Positions 37,661 to 49,169 of a stretch of 64,000 nucleotides of DNA are shown piece after piece (within the stretch, counting starts at the first letter, position 1; each line of letters opens with the position of its first letter). Origin of the DNA: Umbelopsis ramanniana AG (taxonomy: Eukaryota > Mucoromycota > Umbelopsidomycetes > Umbelopsidales > Umbelopsidaceae); the NCBI RefSeq assembly GCF_025399195.1, contig NW_026252131.1, positions 62,001 to 126,000 of the forward strand. Reading direction: 5' to 3'. The notes beneath the pieces are model-generated. The model was not told the origin of the DNA, did not search any database, and was given only the letters and a program-made list of their open reading frames with translations. The position numbers were made by a program, and so were the translations under genes.

Positions 37661-39751
37661 ATGTCCACTGTAGGTAACCTACACAACCTGGATCAGCAAG
37701 TAGAGTCAACACCCAAGGCATCCAACCCTGTCTTTCAGCCACGATGCAATCGAACACCTCTCTCACAGCTGAACAAAAGCGAGCATGTGTGGCGTGATTC
37801 CAGAACCTACGCTCGATCCGCCATCCAAGCATTAGAGCTTAAAAAGCAACAACAACAAGAAAACATGCAACGATCTCGTAACCCTCCTGCAGCAGCGGCA
37901 AAACCTAGTCTCCATGGAGAAGATAAATGGGTTAAGGCTTACACTAAGGCATTTCCTACATTTAAAATCTATTTTGATGGCATGGAAAATTCAACTCGCA
38001 AGCGTCTTGAAGAGAAAGTCAAGCTACTTGGTTCTGTAAGTGCACCACTTTTTTTCTTTCACTTATAAACCCGATGATCTGAATATTCATTGAATTGGCT
38101 ATTTTTGTTGTTATTATCGCACCTCAGAGCGTTGAGCAGTTTTTTTCTGCCAAATGCACCCATATTGTCACTGGGCGACCTGTGCCTGATGAGGTAAAAG
38201 CTGCTACAGCCAGAAAGATGGCAGATGTCGGTACAGAAGCGAAAAACCAAGAAAACATACCAGACAATGAAAATGGAGAATTCTTTGGCCAAACAAGGAT
38301 GCAAAGGAGTAGCAAGGTAAAATGCTCAATCAGCCAATTTTTTTTTCTTTAGGATACCTCTGTTGCTAAGCCTATTTCTCATATTCTAGCCGGCTTTGAC
38401 TCTCAAAAAAGCAGACAACGTTAGCAGGGATGGCGATATATTCGAGATAGCTCATAAGCATAAGATAAAAATTTGGAGTGTCGACAGTAAGTTGTAAAAA
38501 AAAAAAAGAAAAAGGTCTTTCTGGAACGTCTGCCACGGTCGTCTTACATCGACATCTTCTTCTCAACAGAACTTCAGAATCGCATACTGCCATTGTTATT
38601 CGATGGCCCTCTGCAGCGAGATTTACCTAATGATTCTGTAGCACATCGTCCCATACCACAAGAACTTCCGCGAATGCTTCAAGAGGAAAAAGTTTTTGGT
38701 CCCAGTACCAGTAAACGAGGCGAACACCAAGGCCCCAATTTTGTACGTTTCAGTAGTCACTACGTGTTCGTCGAGGATGTCACAGGCTCGTATCGCCCTA
38801 TTGTGGTAAAGGAATATCCCAAGACGGAACAATCCAAAACCACGCCATCCTGGCCAATACTACGTCGAAACAAGCCCGGTAGAAGCCCATTTATGAAAGA
38901 ACATTCATCCGACAACAGGGATCCGGAACCAGAGAAAAAGGCTGAAGCAGCTGAAGAAGTCTCTTCAAAAGCTACTAGCAATGCCAGTCGAAAACCCCTA
39001 GCCGTTCATAAACCCAGTGCTTCGCTAAGAGCATTGAATAGCCAACAAGTGGAAAAACTTGAAGATGGTAACAGTGCTCAAGCTGATACTAGAGCATCCA
39101 TTGGTATGCCTAGCTTCAGTGCTTCAGGAATACATCAATTTGGCACGTCAAGGATCGTTTCGACGTCAGGATCAGCGGTTCATGGTTTACCACAACCACT
39201 TCCTCCCACTGAAAACATCAACCGGCTTGATAGACGTGTTGTCAACAATGCAAAGCCCAGTGTAGCCTCATCACATATAACTACCAAGCCCGTACCAGGC
39301 GACCAAAGTGTGGCAGCACAAGGAGCCAAGCTTCGAAACGCTAAACGACATAAAGGCGCATCTGGTAAACGACGACCTCCACCAAAAAATTACTGCGAAA
39401 ACTGCCAGCAACGCTTCTATAACTTGAAACAAGTAAGTTTTGTCGTTGGCTTGCGAGTGCCTCCGATCTAAAGTATTAAAGCTTACATCTTTCACATTAC
39501 AGCATATCAAAGACCCAAAGCACCAAGAGTATGCAAAGAATGCAGATAACTTTGCAGACCTTGACAAGATCATTGAATTGACTCGACGGCGATATAAAGT
39601 CGAATACTCATCGAGTAAGACTGACGAACGGTCAGAAGTCATAGATGGTCCTTTGCCTGAGCGCCAAGCTCAGGAGTCACAAGAACCTGAGCCGAGCAGC
39701 TCATTTGTAGTGGACGACAGCTGGGAAAAGTTTGCGGATATTGTGTGGTAG
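37661..39751 (+). CDS. DBF4: Dbf4-type regulatory subunit of Cdc7 kinase
   Basis: Activator of the Cdc7 kinase that fires replication origins. Exons 37661-38035, 38128-38316, 38390-38486, 38570-39432 and 39503-39751 join in frame to 590 aa. All three Dbf4 motifs are present. Motif N (BRCT-like) is near 105-220 (FKIYFDGMENSTRKRLEEKV, SVEQFFSAKCTHIVTGRP, IFEIAHKHKIKIWSVDK). Motif M is near 278-306 (FVRFSSHYVFVEDVTGSYRP, IVVKEYPK). Motif C is a CCHH zinc finger near 495-520 (YCENCQQRFYNLKQ joined across an intron to HIKDPKHQEYA). The linker between M and C is disordered. The ATG at 37661 is the first in frame. A GCGCGCGTC element (reverse ACGCGC) sits about 45 bp upstream, as expected if it is a G1/S-regulated gene. 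Confidence 0.94.
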
Positions 39752-40262
39752 CCTTTTTTCTCGGTTTTCAGTGCTAATACCCCCCCTTCCTTTACCTATC
39801 ATGCATCATATATCTTGTTCTGCTTCAATGTACTTTCCTCTTTCGTATTCATCAACCTGTCCCTTTTCGACCCTTGTACCTATAACATTGCCTTCACGAT
39901 CAATAAATCGTAATAATCAAAATATCCCATGTCATCTTGAGTGGTGTACGCTAAGGCTACTGTAATCGGCGCATAATGTGCCCGTCGTTTCTCTTATCCA
40001 ATAGTTACAAAGTAACAGCATTTCTGTCCTTTTGATATTATATGCTCAGATTTTTTTTAGTTAAAAGGTATTTCGAAATGAGGAAACTATGGTTTGACGC
40101 GCTTTTGCACGTCGTCTGCGTCAAAGTGAGCTTGTATGCTTCCCTAAGGTGTACTTCTTTGATCTGCCCAGTCACGTGTCGGAGTATCAAACCTCAAAAA
40201 TTGAAAGGTCTTTGCCACTATGACCATTCACACTCTTCCTCCTACATTGTAATTCACTCCTT
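39752..40262. other. Intergenic, DBF4 3' region and CENP-I promoter
   Basis: 511 bp. AATAAA polyadenylation-like signal at about 39902. An ACGCGC element occurs at 40097-40102, 161-166 bp before the CENP-I start. Confidence 0.5.
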
Positions 40263-43200
40263 ATGGACCGCTTTGTCATTAAACGACGTAAGAAGCATCA
40301 CAGCTGTTCTAACGTATTGAAGAACCAATATTTAATTTGTTGCTTTTGTAGCGCGGCCTGAGCCTCAACTGGACGCTCGAACGATTCCCGCATGGTCGCA
40401 GGAAGAACGAACGCTTCACGTGGAATTCGATGACAACGAACTCACCCACGATTTACTTGATCTCCGGAAAAGTAACTATCAGACGACACCATTCTGCACG
40501 TTTAAACGCCTTTATTAACTCATCATTCATAGACGCAGATCGACAGGGCAATCGAAAGCTAGTGGATGCTGACCTGGAGAAAATCACCCCATTGCTTATG
40601 GAATTCGGCGCGACAGAGTATCACATTGATCTGATACTGGACATTCTTCTCAAGGATCAGCATAAACTAAGTAATAATTGCTGTATATATGGATTTTCAC
40701 GACAAGAGCAGCGTGATTGACGTGTTTTTTGTTTCAGCCGACACTGCAGCTCGCAAACTTATCAAACTCATGCTGCCGAGGGGAAAGGTGTCTGCTAACC
40801 ACGCATTGAAAATTATTGCAAGTCTTTCCGGACGAAGACTTAGTGAACGAATTCAGGTAGGGTGCTATACATGGCCTATTTTATCGCTCGCCGGGCATTG
40901 ACCGAATCGTTCTTAGGCAACGCTCCTGAAATGGATCGTTACAATCTATGACTTGATTGACAGCAAAGACAAGGTGGCTAAGTCGTATGGTATACTTTTC
41001 CACTTTCTTGATTCTGAGCTACTACGGTAAGAATCCCTTCAGTATGATCCATGGCCGCTAACACCACTAGCTGACAGCCATTATCTTAGACCGGGCATTT
41101 GCCATCTACTATACTATATGACTCGACGTGTTCATGTCAAGTCATACAGAATACGACAGCTGTAAGTCTTTTTTTTTCATGATATTCCTCTTGCAACAAG
41201 AGGATCCATATACATACTGGAATATCCATATTAATCGGAACTTATAGGATGCGACAAGTCAGCAAAAGTGGAACAGATGTCAATCTTGCTGGCTTATTTT
41301 CAGTTTACAAAGACTTTGAGCCAAGCATGGTTATGACTATTGTCCCTCCATCTCGGAAAGTTATCTTCAAGGTGAGCATTACTATCATCCATTCGCCTCT
41401 ATTCCGAGCCACAAGACTAACATAATTGTTGTAAAAGCATCCTGATCCAGAGTTGATGGAGTCTATCCAATCTATACAGGCCCGCTGGAATGGTCCATCA
41501 CTACGAGAGAATGGACTTTTCAAGCCCGAAATAAGAGAAAGAACAGTAAGTAATATTTTTTTCCTCAAGTTTCAAGTTTGACCATGTGTGTTCACTAAAT
41601 TTGAAATTCGCAGGCCAAGCGTCGAAAAGTAGACAGGTTCCTTATACCAAAACCCAAGACCTGGAATGCTGATAGGGTAGGTCATGGAAGCTAGTATTAT
41701 CACTTATATTGAAAATAATAACCTTAACGTCTTTGTTTCTCAATTTGTAGCATGCTGCTGTCATTGAAGACATGACGAGTGCGACGGAAATGGTGCAACG
41801 CATCACCAAACTTGTCTTGCCAACTGAGCTGGCCTCAATATATGACAGCCGTCTGTTACAGCATATAGTTATGTGGAATAACGAACGTAAGTGCCTGCAA
41901 TGGCGAATACAAGACAATCTTAGCGTCTAATACATCTCTTATGTAGCTTCTACTGTGGAGAGGCTTAACCTGTGGTTAGAGCAGTATCTAGCCGATCTGC
42001 TGTATGCTCAGGATCAAGCAACCGACTCACAGCAAGCCTTGGGCGACTTTCTTCAAAAGGTTTTCTCTATGGCCGAATTCACCAGGGTAAGGAGGATCAA
42101 AATGGGGTTTGGTCTTGCATGCCATGGCTTGACTCATCTTGTGTCAAACAGGAACTACTACCCGCTTTCGAAAAGTTCTTGGCACATTATCTTTGTATAT
42201 GGAATGGTCATGATCACAAAGAATTGATATTTAAATTGATTGCTTTCATAAAGCCTGCATCCTTTGACGGTAAGTGGACACTTTGAAGAGCAGAGGCAAA
42301 TGATTGTTGACACAGCATGCCTAAAGATCACCCCTGCCAACTAGATATCTTTAAGCGATACCTTCAACCACTTTTCCGACTTTACACCGTATCTGATGTA
42401 GCATGGAAGGTATAACCGCCGATCACAAACCAGAGAAGATGATAGAACGAGTAACTAAGCGATCTAACTACTTTGCATTCATATCGCTAGGCTCGGTTAA
42501 TTACGACATACACTGCGTGGTTAAAAAATTGGGCGTTATTGGACTGGCGTGGTCATCAAGAACGACGGACTGTAGGCGATGCCTCCCAAGACAGAATGTA
42601 AGGGCGATTTTACGGTTCATGGTTTTTGCTTGAGGAGTACTCATTCTAACCCGTAACCCTGCAGTATCACCCATTTCGAGGGCCTTCCATACAATATTCA
42701 GTACATTGAAACCATGGAAGAATTTGTTCTTCATATTGATAAAATAAGTGTGCTTGGTCTCCAGGTATGTAGCCACAGTTTTATTGCATGCAACCGAATA
42801 CCTCAATACTAATTCCCGCATTCAGATGGAAGACGGCAACCCTATTCTACAACACGCCACTCTTTCCTTCTTTGAAGTGGTAAGTATCTACTATTGGTAG
42901 TAAGACAAGTGTATGACCCAGCCTTTCTAATCCCCGTCATTATGAAGGCGTCCTCCCTGCCTACTGACTTCGATATACCCCTAATTACTGTTCCATCGCA
43001 CGCTCTGGTTGTTCAACATTGTCTATCTACAAATGGTATGGCTATCAGTCGGATGTGCGGTGTACTACTACAATACTATCTAGCACTCCAAGACACCTCG
43101 GACGAGAATGAGGAATGGAAAGGAGCGTATACTGAAGAATACATCAACATGTTCAATTCCATGGTGACGGACGTGTGCAATGCATTGTGGAGAGGCAGAG

Positions 43201-43817
43201 CACTCAATAACAAAGAGAACCACGCTAGTGGATTCAACTTGCCAAGGTAATGCCATGTCCTACCTCGTGTTTTAGTACGATCGTACTTTGATTTTTCTGA
43301 CAGCCACCGATCTTTTTTTTTTATTTTAAAAAAAAGCCATGTTATCGACCAATTGAACACAGTCTGCCATGATCGGAAGCAAAACCTTTCTACAGCATTA
43401 TTGATTACGCATTCACCGGCCTTAGCAAGCTATTCCATGCGGTTCATGGAGGTAAGGAACTCCATACAGCACATTAAATTGAACCTGAGAGCGGAGTATT
43501 AACTTTAACCAATAAGGACAAGGAGAAGATGGTAAATTCAACGCGACCACTAAATGAACCAGTAACAGCTGCTGCTTTGCAGGAGCTTGCAGAGGTAAGT
43601 GTAAGCTAAGCAACATATCCCCCTTTGCCCCTCCCGCATCTGCTAACACGTGGTTTCTGCGCTTATCTAACAGCAGAATGGCGGTGCTCACATCACGTAC
43701 AAAGCGTTCCGAGAACAACTGTTAGACCAACTCGAGAGCATTGGATTTGTTGGAATGAAAGAATTCTTGTATGGCACTTTGAAGTCGTTAAGACAGCGAG
43801 AAGAGGAGAAAGCATAG
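40263..43817 (+). CDS. Inner-kinetochore protein CENP-I / Mis6
   Basis: CCAN component that links centromeric chromatin to the outer kinetochore. Twenty exons were resolved, all in phase: first 40263-40287, then 40352-40471, 40533-40670, 40738-40856, 40917-41026, 41090-41161, 41248-41371, 41438-41545, 41614-41676, 41751-41886, 41947-42086, 42151-42268, 42345-42409, 42491-42597, 42665-42764, 42826-42879, 42948-43246, 43337-43451, 43517-43594 and 43674-43817. The 744 aa product is normal for the family. Mis6/CENP-I signatures: ATLLKWIVTIYDLIDSKDKV, YGILFHFLDSELLRPGICHL, LYYMTRRVHVKSYRIRQL and SMVMTIVPPSRKVIFKHPDPE; near the C-terminus GMAISRMCGVLLQYYLAL and FNSMVTDVCNALWRGRAL. The N-terminal exon is only 25 bp. 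Confidence 0.9.
43247..43336 (+). other. CENP-I intron 17 with palindrome and T/A stem at the acceptor
   Basis: The intron contains a perfect 14-bp palindrome AGTACGATCGTACT (43274-43287). It ends in a T8-10/ATTTT/A8 dyad running into the AAAAG acceptor, so the 3' splice site can fold into an A:U stem. Confidence 0.7.
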
Positions 43818-44047
43818 TTTAAATATAGGTGTAAAAGGAGAAATAAAAAATAATTTTTTTTTGCCCAGTGAAAAGACTTTACCTTCTACGTCAGCAAAGC
43901 GTACAGCTTTTTTTGTGGCATCTTTGTGTACCCTCGCCCATCTCTCTTGTTGCAGCTTCATCATCATCTCTAGTAGAGTAAGCATCTTGACACCTCACTG
44001 TTGCTTTCAATCCTTACTCATCTCTTACCTTGCATCTAGTAAAAGTA

Positions 44048-44053
44048 ACGCGT
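44048..44053 (+). promoter_or_regulatory. ACGCGT (MluI cell-cycle box-like) upstream of beta-tubulin
   Basis: A perfect ACGCGT ends 5 bp before the beta-tubulin ATG. Position inside the leader makes a promoter role uncertain; chance occurrence is possible. Confidence 0.3.
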
Positions 44054-44058
44054 CAAGT

Positions 44059-45774
44059 ATGAGAGAGATCATTCACCTTCAAGCTGGTAAGCATCTCGAG
44101 TTTCCCATCCTTTCATCTTGACTTGTCATATTAACTCTCTTCGTTTTTCGCGTCATATTAGGTCAGTGTGGTAACCAGGCAAGTCTCTACAACGGTGGAT
44201 GGACGTGTTTCAGTCTTATTTACCGTTGACTGACCTTCTTCCTTCTTTTCCTCAGATCGGTCAAAAATTCTGGGAGACTATTTCCACTGAGCATGATAAG
44301 TATTCACTCCATAAACACGCCTTTTAAAAAAACGATAAAACTTACCTTTCTTCTCGTTTCTACGCATCGGAACTGATGGCCGTTATGCAGGAGACAATGA
44401 TCTTCAACTTGAACGTATCAATGTCTATTACAACGAGGGCCACAATGGCCAATATGTTCCAAGGTAAAAAAAAAACGCGCGCTCACTAATGTCACTAAAA
44501 TGGTTTCACATGTGCTCATATAATTTGTTCCTTTACCATAGAGCTGTTCTAGTCGATTTGGAACCTGCAACCATGGACTCCATCCGCGCTAGCCCTCACG
44601 GAAAGCTTTTCCGCCCCGACAACTTCATCTTCGCTCAATCTGGTGCCGGTAACTCCTGGGCTAAGGGTTACTACACCGAAGGTGCTGAACTTGTCGAGTC
44701 CATTTTGGATGTCGTCCGCAAGGAGGCCGAACACACTGACTGCCTCCAAGGTTTCCAACTCTGCCACTCTCTTGGTGGTGGTACTGGTTCCGGTCTCGGT
44801 TCTCTTTTGCTCTCCAAGATTCGTGAGGAGTACCCCGATCGTATGCTCTGCACTTACTCCGTTGTTCCCTCCCCCAAGGTCTCTGACACCGTTGTTGAGC
44901 CCTACAACGCTGTTCTCTCTGTCCATCAATTGGTTGAGAACTGTGATGCTACTTTCTGCATTGACAACGAAGCTTTGTATGATATCTGCTTCCGTACCCT
45001 CAAGCTTACCAACCCTGGCTATGGTGAACTTAACCAATTGGTCTCAGCCGTCATGTCCGGTGTTTCCACCTCCCTCCGTTTCCCCGGTCAATTGAACAGT
45101 GATCTTCGCAAGCTTTGCGTTAACATGGTTCCTTTCCCCCGTCTCCATTTCTTCATGGTCGGTTTCGCTCCCTTGACTGCCTTCGGCTCTCAACAATACC
45201 GCAACATGAGCGTCCCTGAATTGACCGCTCAAATGTTCGATGCCCGTAACATGATGGCTGCCTCTGACCCCCGTCACGGTCGTTACCTCACCGTTGCTAC
45301 CATCTTCCGTGGTCGTCTTTCCACCAAGGAAGTTGAGAACCAAATGTTGGCTGTTCAACAAAAGAACTCCTCTTACTTCGTTGAATGGATCCCCAACAGT
45401 GTCAAGACCTCCTTGTGTGACATTCCTCCCGTTGGTCTTAAGATGTCTGGTACTTTCATTGGTAACAGCACTGCCATCCAGGAACTCTTCAAACGTGTCA
45501 ACGAGCAATTCACTGCTATGTTCAGACGCAAGGCTTTCTTGCATTGGTACACTGGTGAGGGTATGGACGAGATGGAATTCACTGAAGGTAAGACAGACAG
45601 AACTCTTTTTATTATTATTTATTTATTATTTGTTTACTGACGTTGCCTATAGCTGAGTCCAACATGAACGATCTTGTCTCCGAATACCAGCAATACCAAG
45701 AAGCTGCTGCTGATGATGAGATGGAGGAGGACGAGGATTACATTGAGGAGGACCCCGAGTTGGCTGAAGAGTAA
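44059..45774 (+). CDS. TUB2: Beta-tubulin, with GC-AG and AT-AC introns
   Basis: GTP-binding microtubule subunit. Exons 44059-44086, 44162-44178, 44256-44295, 44364-44463, 44542-45587 and 45653-45774 give 450 aa. The start MREIIHL is the conserved autoregulatory tetrapeptide region; GGGTGSG, the GTPase signature, is at 140-146; the tail is acidic ([19 protein letters not shown]). Intron 2 begins GC (AACCAG|GCAAGT) and is fixed by the invariant GNQIG. Intron 3 (44296-44363) begins ATAAGT and ends TAC; only this reading gives [20 protein letters not shown], and no GT-AG choice keeps frame. Standard numbering holds (Cys12, Cys201): residue 167 is Tyr and 198 is Ala, with Phe200 unchanged; substitutions F167Y and E198A reduce benzimidazole binding in other fungi. 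Codon use is strongly C-biased, as expected for a highly expressed gene. Confidence 0.98.
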
Positions 45775-46310
45775 ATGTGTCCCAAGACACTTTGAATCGC
45801 TTAACCACGACTGCCTTTGTTTTCTCTCAAGATCTCTTTTTTCTTTTATAATAACCCCCCGTATTTTTAATACCTCCAATCTTTTTATGCCATTACGAAA
45901 ATCCCCCCCCCCCTTTTTTTTTTCTCTCTTTTTTTCTTGAAGGGCAGCCTATGTATCAGTTGCAATGATCTTTAACCCATTGTTATATGAAAACTAAAAA
46001 AGTATAACGTATACATCTTTCTTGCAACAGCTGCGAGGTGTCCAGTACGTATGTGCTTGCTTTTTTGTTCTACGTCCATGGTTGGCCATTTTGGGGAATG
46101 CCGGAGCACAGCGACTATCACTTAACAAGCCACGACACGCTGTGGATGGTTCCAGTTTATGACTTGAGTGACACAACCATCATTCTATATTTATGATACA
46201 ACGAGTATTTGTTTTCCACTTGATTGGAGATTTTATTTTATTTACAAGTAGCAGGGCCAATGTAGGTTGTTGGCGAGACTGGAGTATATGTCTAGCTGCG
46301 GCGGCGGTAT
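45775..46310. other. Convergent intergenic region
   Basis: 536 bp between beta-tubulin (plus) and HAUS6-like (minus). Contains C9/T9 tracts at 45905-45923 in the tubulin 3' UTR and several pyrimidine runs. No gene seen. Confidence 0.5.
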
Positions 46311-49069
46311 CTACAAGGTCATATCGACGCCGTCGTCAAAGTTCTCTGGAAGCACTTCGCCTATTGCAATTGCATGAGTATCGTACCAAGCGTTCCTAGG
46401 TTCAATCAAGGCCGTTCACTTACCGAATAAATAAACGCTGGTATCGTCGATGGCAGCGTTATAAGCCAGAAGAGAATTGTTGGCAGGGCTCACTGCAGCT
46501 GTAATGAAGTTAGTTAACTGTAATGAGAAATCCCCACTTCAATTGCGTCATACCTGTTGATAAAATGGATCTATTCAGACCACCCTCCATAAATCTAGGT
46601 TTCTGCGGAGTACTTTGAGCGCCGAATTGCTGAAATCCCTCAAAGATATTACTATCTCCGTCTTCAATATCGAAGTTATGTCCTATAGTGTTGCTAAGAA
46701 TAGGCGACATGTGGATAGATGCCTGCGAAGTAGCGGCTGCAGTAGGTTCCAGTTCTTCAGCGCTCGTATCGACGGCAGCCGAAAGCTTTCGCTTGTATTC
46801 ACGAAATTTGCTATATGACGGCGACTCAAAATTGTGGTGTACACTGGAGGAAATGGTTTTCGGGCTGTATGACCTTGGAGGAGTGATCATGGATAAAGGT
46901 GGTTTGTTCACTTGATTGACAATCTATATGGTGGATGGTGGGTCAGAATGAAGGTGTTTGTGTTATACATTCGCATACAGTATTACTCGCCTCATCGCAG
47001 AGTGAACGGCCTGGTGTCAAAGACCTCGTAGGTTTATCGTTGGTCATTTCATTCTTTGTGTGTACAGACTTGCCTCCCCGGTTTTCTTTGAACAAACGCT
47101 CGTTGATTGGGGTGGAGCCTGATTTCACCCCTGACGATCCTGACTTGTGCTCTATTGGTGCTTTCGCATGCAAGGTCTTATTTTGTGTTGTCTCGTATGT
47201 TGTTCCCTCTGCAGCTGGCCGTATCCGTCGGCCATTTCTATCGTATTGAATAGTCGGTTTGGTAGATATTGCTTCTGATGCAGGAGGATGAAGCGCTTCT
47301 ACGGGTGACTTAATCCTAGACAGCTGTGATAGTTCTGATGCCGCTCCCGTTACTTTTGATAAATAAAACGTGTTAACTCCGTACAGATCATGTATCTCGG
47401 CAAAGCAAATGATTCACTCACTGTAGGGTTTATGCTTAATTTTTTCATGTGCGCCATGTCTATTGCTTTCCTTGTAGCTTGCATCCACTTTTTCGCGAAC
47501 TGAATCTCTAATATCCTGCACTCGGTGCTCAGAAGACCGGACTGTAAGGCATAAGTACTGTGAACGAGCCAGCGCAAGTAACAAAGGATTGTAAAAGCAT
47601 AGATTCAACTTACATCGTTTTAAGGAAGGCATTTGTATCGTGCATGGACGATTCTCTTCCATTCCAAGATCCAGACTGCGTTTTCGTTGGTATATATTGT
47701 GAACGTTGGTGTCACCATGGCTGAACCCATTCAACTGATTTTTCTCTAGCATGCTTATTATCGCTTTTGCTTTAATGGTGCGTCGTTGATGATATGCAGC
47801 TTGACTTTCCGCCCAGGTAACTAGTCGGGTATCCATCTCTATTTCACCTTCATTTGCCATCTCGCTTTTAATTCGGCGAACAGTGTTCCATGACTCCATC
47901 CACATCTGTGAAAACGCATCAAGAGGAAAGTCTACGCTGCTATCTTCATTAAGCTTGAGAGAGCTCTTGCTTGCCACCAGTAGCTCATCTGCACACTGTT
48001 CCCAAAGTGAGCCAAGTGTATCCATTCGTTGCAACATTTGTTGTTCCATATAGCTTGAAGAACTATTGCTCGTCATTTGTAGTATATAGTGTGGAATTCC
48101 GGTTCCATCGCGCTGTTGTCTCTCAACTTGTGTCTAATGCCATCGTCAGTACTATTAGTATTAAAAACAGGCGTCATATACATTCATACGAGTAAACATA
48201 ATATTTACCTGGTACGAATCCAATCTCTCAAGTTTTTGCTTTATCGTGCGTTCTTTGTTTTCTGAATCAAGCCTGAATTGCTGATGTCGTGCCTCAAGCT
48301 TGGCAACAATCTTGTTTGCTTTCATAGTTGCTTCCTACAGGTTACGTTAGGATACATCTAACTATAATGACATTGCCGACAGGTCCATCTTACCTCTAAT
48401 TCCATTAATCGTCGGACACTGCTATCATTACTGTTTAACGCAATCATTGGCTCTGTAATTGATAATTAGTGGTATGCAAATCATTTTCTATGACCAATTT
48501 ACAACGTACCATCCAAGTACTCTCGACTTCTCTCCATCATTGTCTTCAATACGAGGGTCGAAAGGGCCATCATGATTTTTTCGATCCTATCGTCAAAGGC
48601 ACACAGTTAGATAGCGTGAGCGAAAGACATGACCACAATTCAGTATGACAAACCTCTCTCCTCTGCAATCTTCAAGATAGCTTCTCCTCAAAACTATATC
48701 GCCTACTAGCCTGTTTTCCTTCTTCAGCTCTTCTAGCCATTTATACGCTACCGATCGGTACTCTCTTGGTTGCGAGCGGTAATCCACAATAGGCCAGCAG
48801 TGTGCAAACAGCTATTGAGATGTTAGAGCAATAGTTGCAAGTGCAGCGACTAGAATTGAACTAACCTTCTTCGCTTTGTGTGAATCAAGCTTGTTGAACA
48901 GAAACCAGGACATTAGCTCAAATGCTTTGGTGTTATTTGCACCCGAGAAAGCATCCTGATTTACTATAACCCCAGAGTAATGCGAGTTCGTATTGTTTGT
49001 TGGTTTGAATCCAAGAATGGATAAGTTTTCAGCTAATATATGGCGTGGAGACGTTTGTGAATGTGACAT
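46311..49069 (-). CDS. Augmin subunit HAUS6-like
   Basis: Predicted gamma-tubulin recruiter for microtubule branching in the spindle. Eleven exons: 48866-49069, 48654-48811, 48510-48586, 48394-48452, 48209-48334, 47614-48133, 47422-47541, 46991-47352, 46554-46923, 46424-46492 and 46311-46360; 704 aa. The N-terminal ~200 residues match the HAUS6_N pattern: ENLSILGFKP, AFELMSWFLFNKLDSHKAKK, LFAHCWPIVDYRSQPREYRS, YKWLEELKKEN and RIEKIMMALSTLVLKTMMERS. Long helices follow; residues ~350-700 are disordered. The intron between 46991 and 46923 can be read as GC-AG (GAG|GCGAGT) or as GT-AG using GTAATA and CAAG; both stay open. An upstream in-frame ATG (49114) would add 15 residues. Lower certainty in the disordered half. 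Confidence 0.75.
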
Positions 49070-49169
49070 TATGCGATTCAGGCATAACGCGCAAGGGACG
49101 CGGTCCATTTCCACTTTTTTTTTACATCGTTAAACGCGCTCCCCCTCTCACTTTCATTCTCCGACCAGC

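Noticed and set aside
44296-44410. GT-AG solution for beta-tubulin intron 3 (GTATTC donor at 44301, GCAG acceptor)
   Set aside because: It gives a frameshift and early stop, and removes the conserved DGRYAG segment.
44549-45544. Long minus-strand frames opposite beta-tubulin
   Set aside because: Shadow frames created by strong codon bias in the tubulin gene.
46360-46492. Short HAUS6 C-terminus ending at a TAG directly after acceptor CTAG at about 46397
   Set aside because: A second acceptor (AATAG at 46361) gives a longer, more protein-like acidic tail (GEVLPENFDDGVDMTL), so that was preferred.
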